Assembly (NCBI GenBank): GCA_024232355.1
Contig: JAAEPW010000396.1
Span: forward strand, 1-25,504
Reading direction: 5' to 3'
Length of the DNA: 25,504 nt
From: Chloroflexota bacterium
GTDB lineage: Bacteria > Chloroflexota > Anaerolineae > B4-G1
Below are positions 24,821 to 25,504 of this stretch, piece by piece (position 1 is the stretch's first letter; every line of letters starts with the position of its first letter). The notes beneath the pieces are model-generated. The model searched no databases. It was not told where the DNA came from and was given only the letters and a program-made list of their open reading frames with translations. The position numbers were made by a program, and so were the translations under genes.

Positions 24821-25504
24821 ATGACGATACAGCAGGTAATCCAAGTCAGTCTGGTTGTAGTGTTGGTGTGGCAAATCTGGTTTTTTCACATTCGAATGGG
24901 AGCGAAGTGGGGAGAGAAGGGGAAAAGAAGGCCAGCAAAACAGCGAAAGAAGGCGAGGAAGGGGAAAAAGCCGCCGAAACCATTCGAAGGATTGACGCGA
25001 AAACCGGTGTGCGAGCAATGTGCGGCGGAAGCAGACAAGCAAGAACAAGAAGTGAAGCGAGAAGCGCCACCAATGGTGGAGCGAGAGCGAGGGCGGAAAC
25101 CGGAAATAGACACGAGCAAGCACTTTTGTCCGAGAAAGGGATGCAGGTATTATGGATGGCTGGGGAGAGGGAACATTATCTCGAATGGGCATCCGAGTGG
25201 GGGGCGGTGGCGGCAACTGTACTGCGTAGTGTGTCGCAAGCACTTTCAGGAGACGATAGGAACGGTATTCTACGGAAGCAGTGTGCCAGCAGCAGACATA
25301 ATGCGAGGGATAGCGGCGTTGTGTGAAGGTGTGGGTCCGCGGAAGGTGGGGCGGATCTTTGGAGTGGACAAGGACACGGTGTTAGGTTGGCTGGTAGAAG
25401 CGGCAAAGCACAGCGAAGCAGTGATGGGTTATATGGTTCACAATCTGGAACTGACACAGGTACAGATGGACGAATTGTATGCACTGTTGAATGGGATGAG
25501 AGAA
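24821..25504 (+). CDS. IS1-like transposase, 5' part (runs off the window)
   Basis: An in-frame TGA at 24806-24808 is followed by ATG at 24821 with GGGGGAG 3 nt upstream, then 228 codons without a stop to the window edge. The N-terminus is hydrophobic (VIQVSLVVVLVWQIWFF), then strongly basic (Lys/Arg-rich to ~residue 55). Next come CEQC (~64-67) and a zinc ribbon with FCPRKGC (C-x4-C) and YCVVC (C-x2-C) around RYYGWLGRGN and NGHPSGG. A helix-turn-helix follows (VGRIFGVDKDTVLGWL), then TQVQMDELYALL, where the acidic D-E starts the DDE-type catalytic domain in IS1-like transposases. The rest of that domain is outside the window, so integrity cannot be judged. The coding strand is purine-rich, with many GGA, GAA, AAG and CGA codons unlike the giant gene, as expected for a mobile element. 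Confidence 0.85.
   Translation, partial: MTIQQVIQVSLVVVLVWQIWFFHIRMGAKWGEKGKRRPAKQRKKARKGKKPPKPFEGLTRKPVCEQCAAEADKQEQEVKREAPPMVERERGRKPEIDTSKHFCPRKGCRYYGWLGRGNIISNGHPSGGRWRQLYCVVCRKHFQETIGTVFYGSSVPAADIMRGIAALCEGVGPRKVGRIFGVDKDTVLGWLVEAAKHSEAVMGYMVHNLELTQVQMDELYALLNGMRE

Noticed and set aside
24692..25243. Minus-strand open frame of 183 codons
   Set aside because: Leu/Ser/Pro/Arg-rich translation of the purine-rich strand's complement, antisense to the transposase, with no recognisable domain.
24805..25326. Plus-strand open frame of 173 codons overlapping the transposase
   Set aside because: Its product is a low-complexity Arg/Ala/Glu/Ser chain without motifs; the frame starting at 24821 has zinc-ribbon and helix-turn-helix motifs and stays open to the window edge.

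Overview
The window looks like chromosome of a free-living bacterium of the Chloroflexota (Anaerolineae/Caldilineae-like). That is inferred from family resemblance only: a BTAD-AAA-TPR regulator, very large LamG/Ig/propeller surface proteins ending in a short 'YLP' motif, a small HTGER-type protein, and an IS1-like two-zinc transposase. There are no rRNA, tRNA or CRISPR features. Almost everything is protein coding, and one gene fills 78% of the window.

Layout: (1) 1-612, plus strand, is the C-terminal end of a secreted DUF11-type protein that begins before the window. (2) 613-834 is a convergent intergenic gap with a strong hairpin that suits termination of the minus-strand gene. (3) 835-4377, minus strand, is a SARP-like regulator (winged helix + BTAD + AAA ATPase + TPR). 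(4) 4378-4569 is a compact divergent control region. It holds two extended -10 promoters, a perfect 9-bp direct repeat with 11-bp period between them, and an 11-bp inverted repeat in the presumed leader of the rightward operon. (5) 4570-4782 encodes a 70-residue cytoplasmic-type protein whose stop codon overlaps the start of the next gene. (6) 4779-24653 is one uninterrupted 6,624-codon gene for a membrane-anchored surface protein. (7) 24654-24820 is a short gap with a weak terminator-like hairpin. (8) 24821-25504 is the 5' part of an insertion-sequence transposase that runs off the window.

How the parts may work together (inference): the regulator probably binds the 11-bp-phased repeat and switches on the divergent small-protein/giant-protein operon, and may control its own promoter too. 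The giant protein starts with a signal peptide and an LppX/LolA-like domain, crosses the membrane twice, and carries about 6,270 residues outside: calcium-binding repeats, an internal hydrophobic block, six LamG domains, a seven-repeat FG-GAP propeller, five cadherin-like domains, LVIVD propeller blades, many Ig-like domains and a P-domain. Several of these domains appear to be inserted inside other domains rather than strung in a line, which is the most unusual thing in the window. A plausible role is adhesion, polymer binding or cell-cell contact, but nothing in the sequence proves a substrate.
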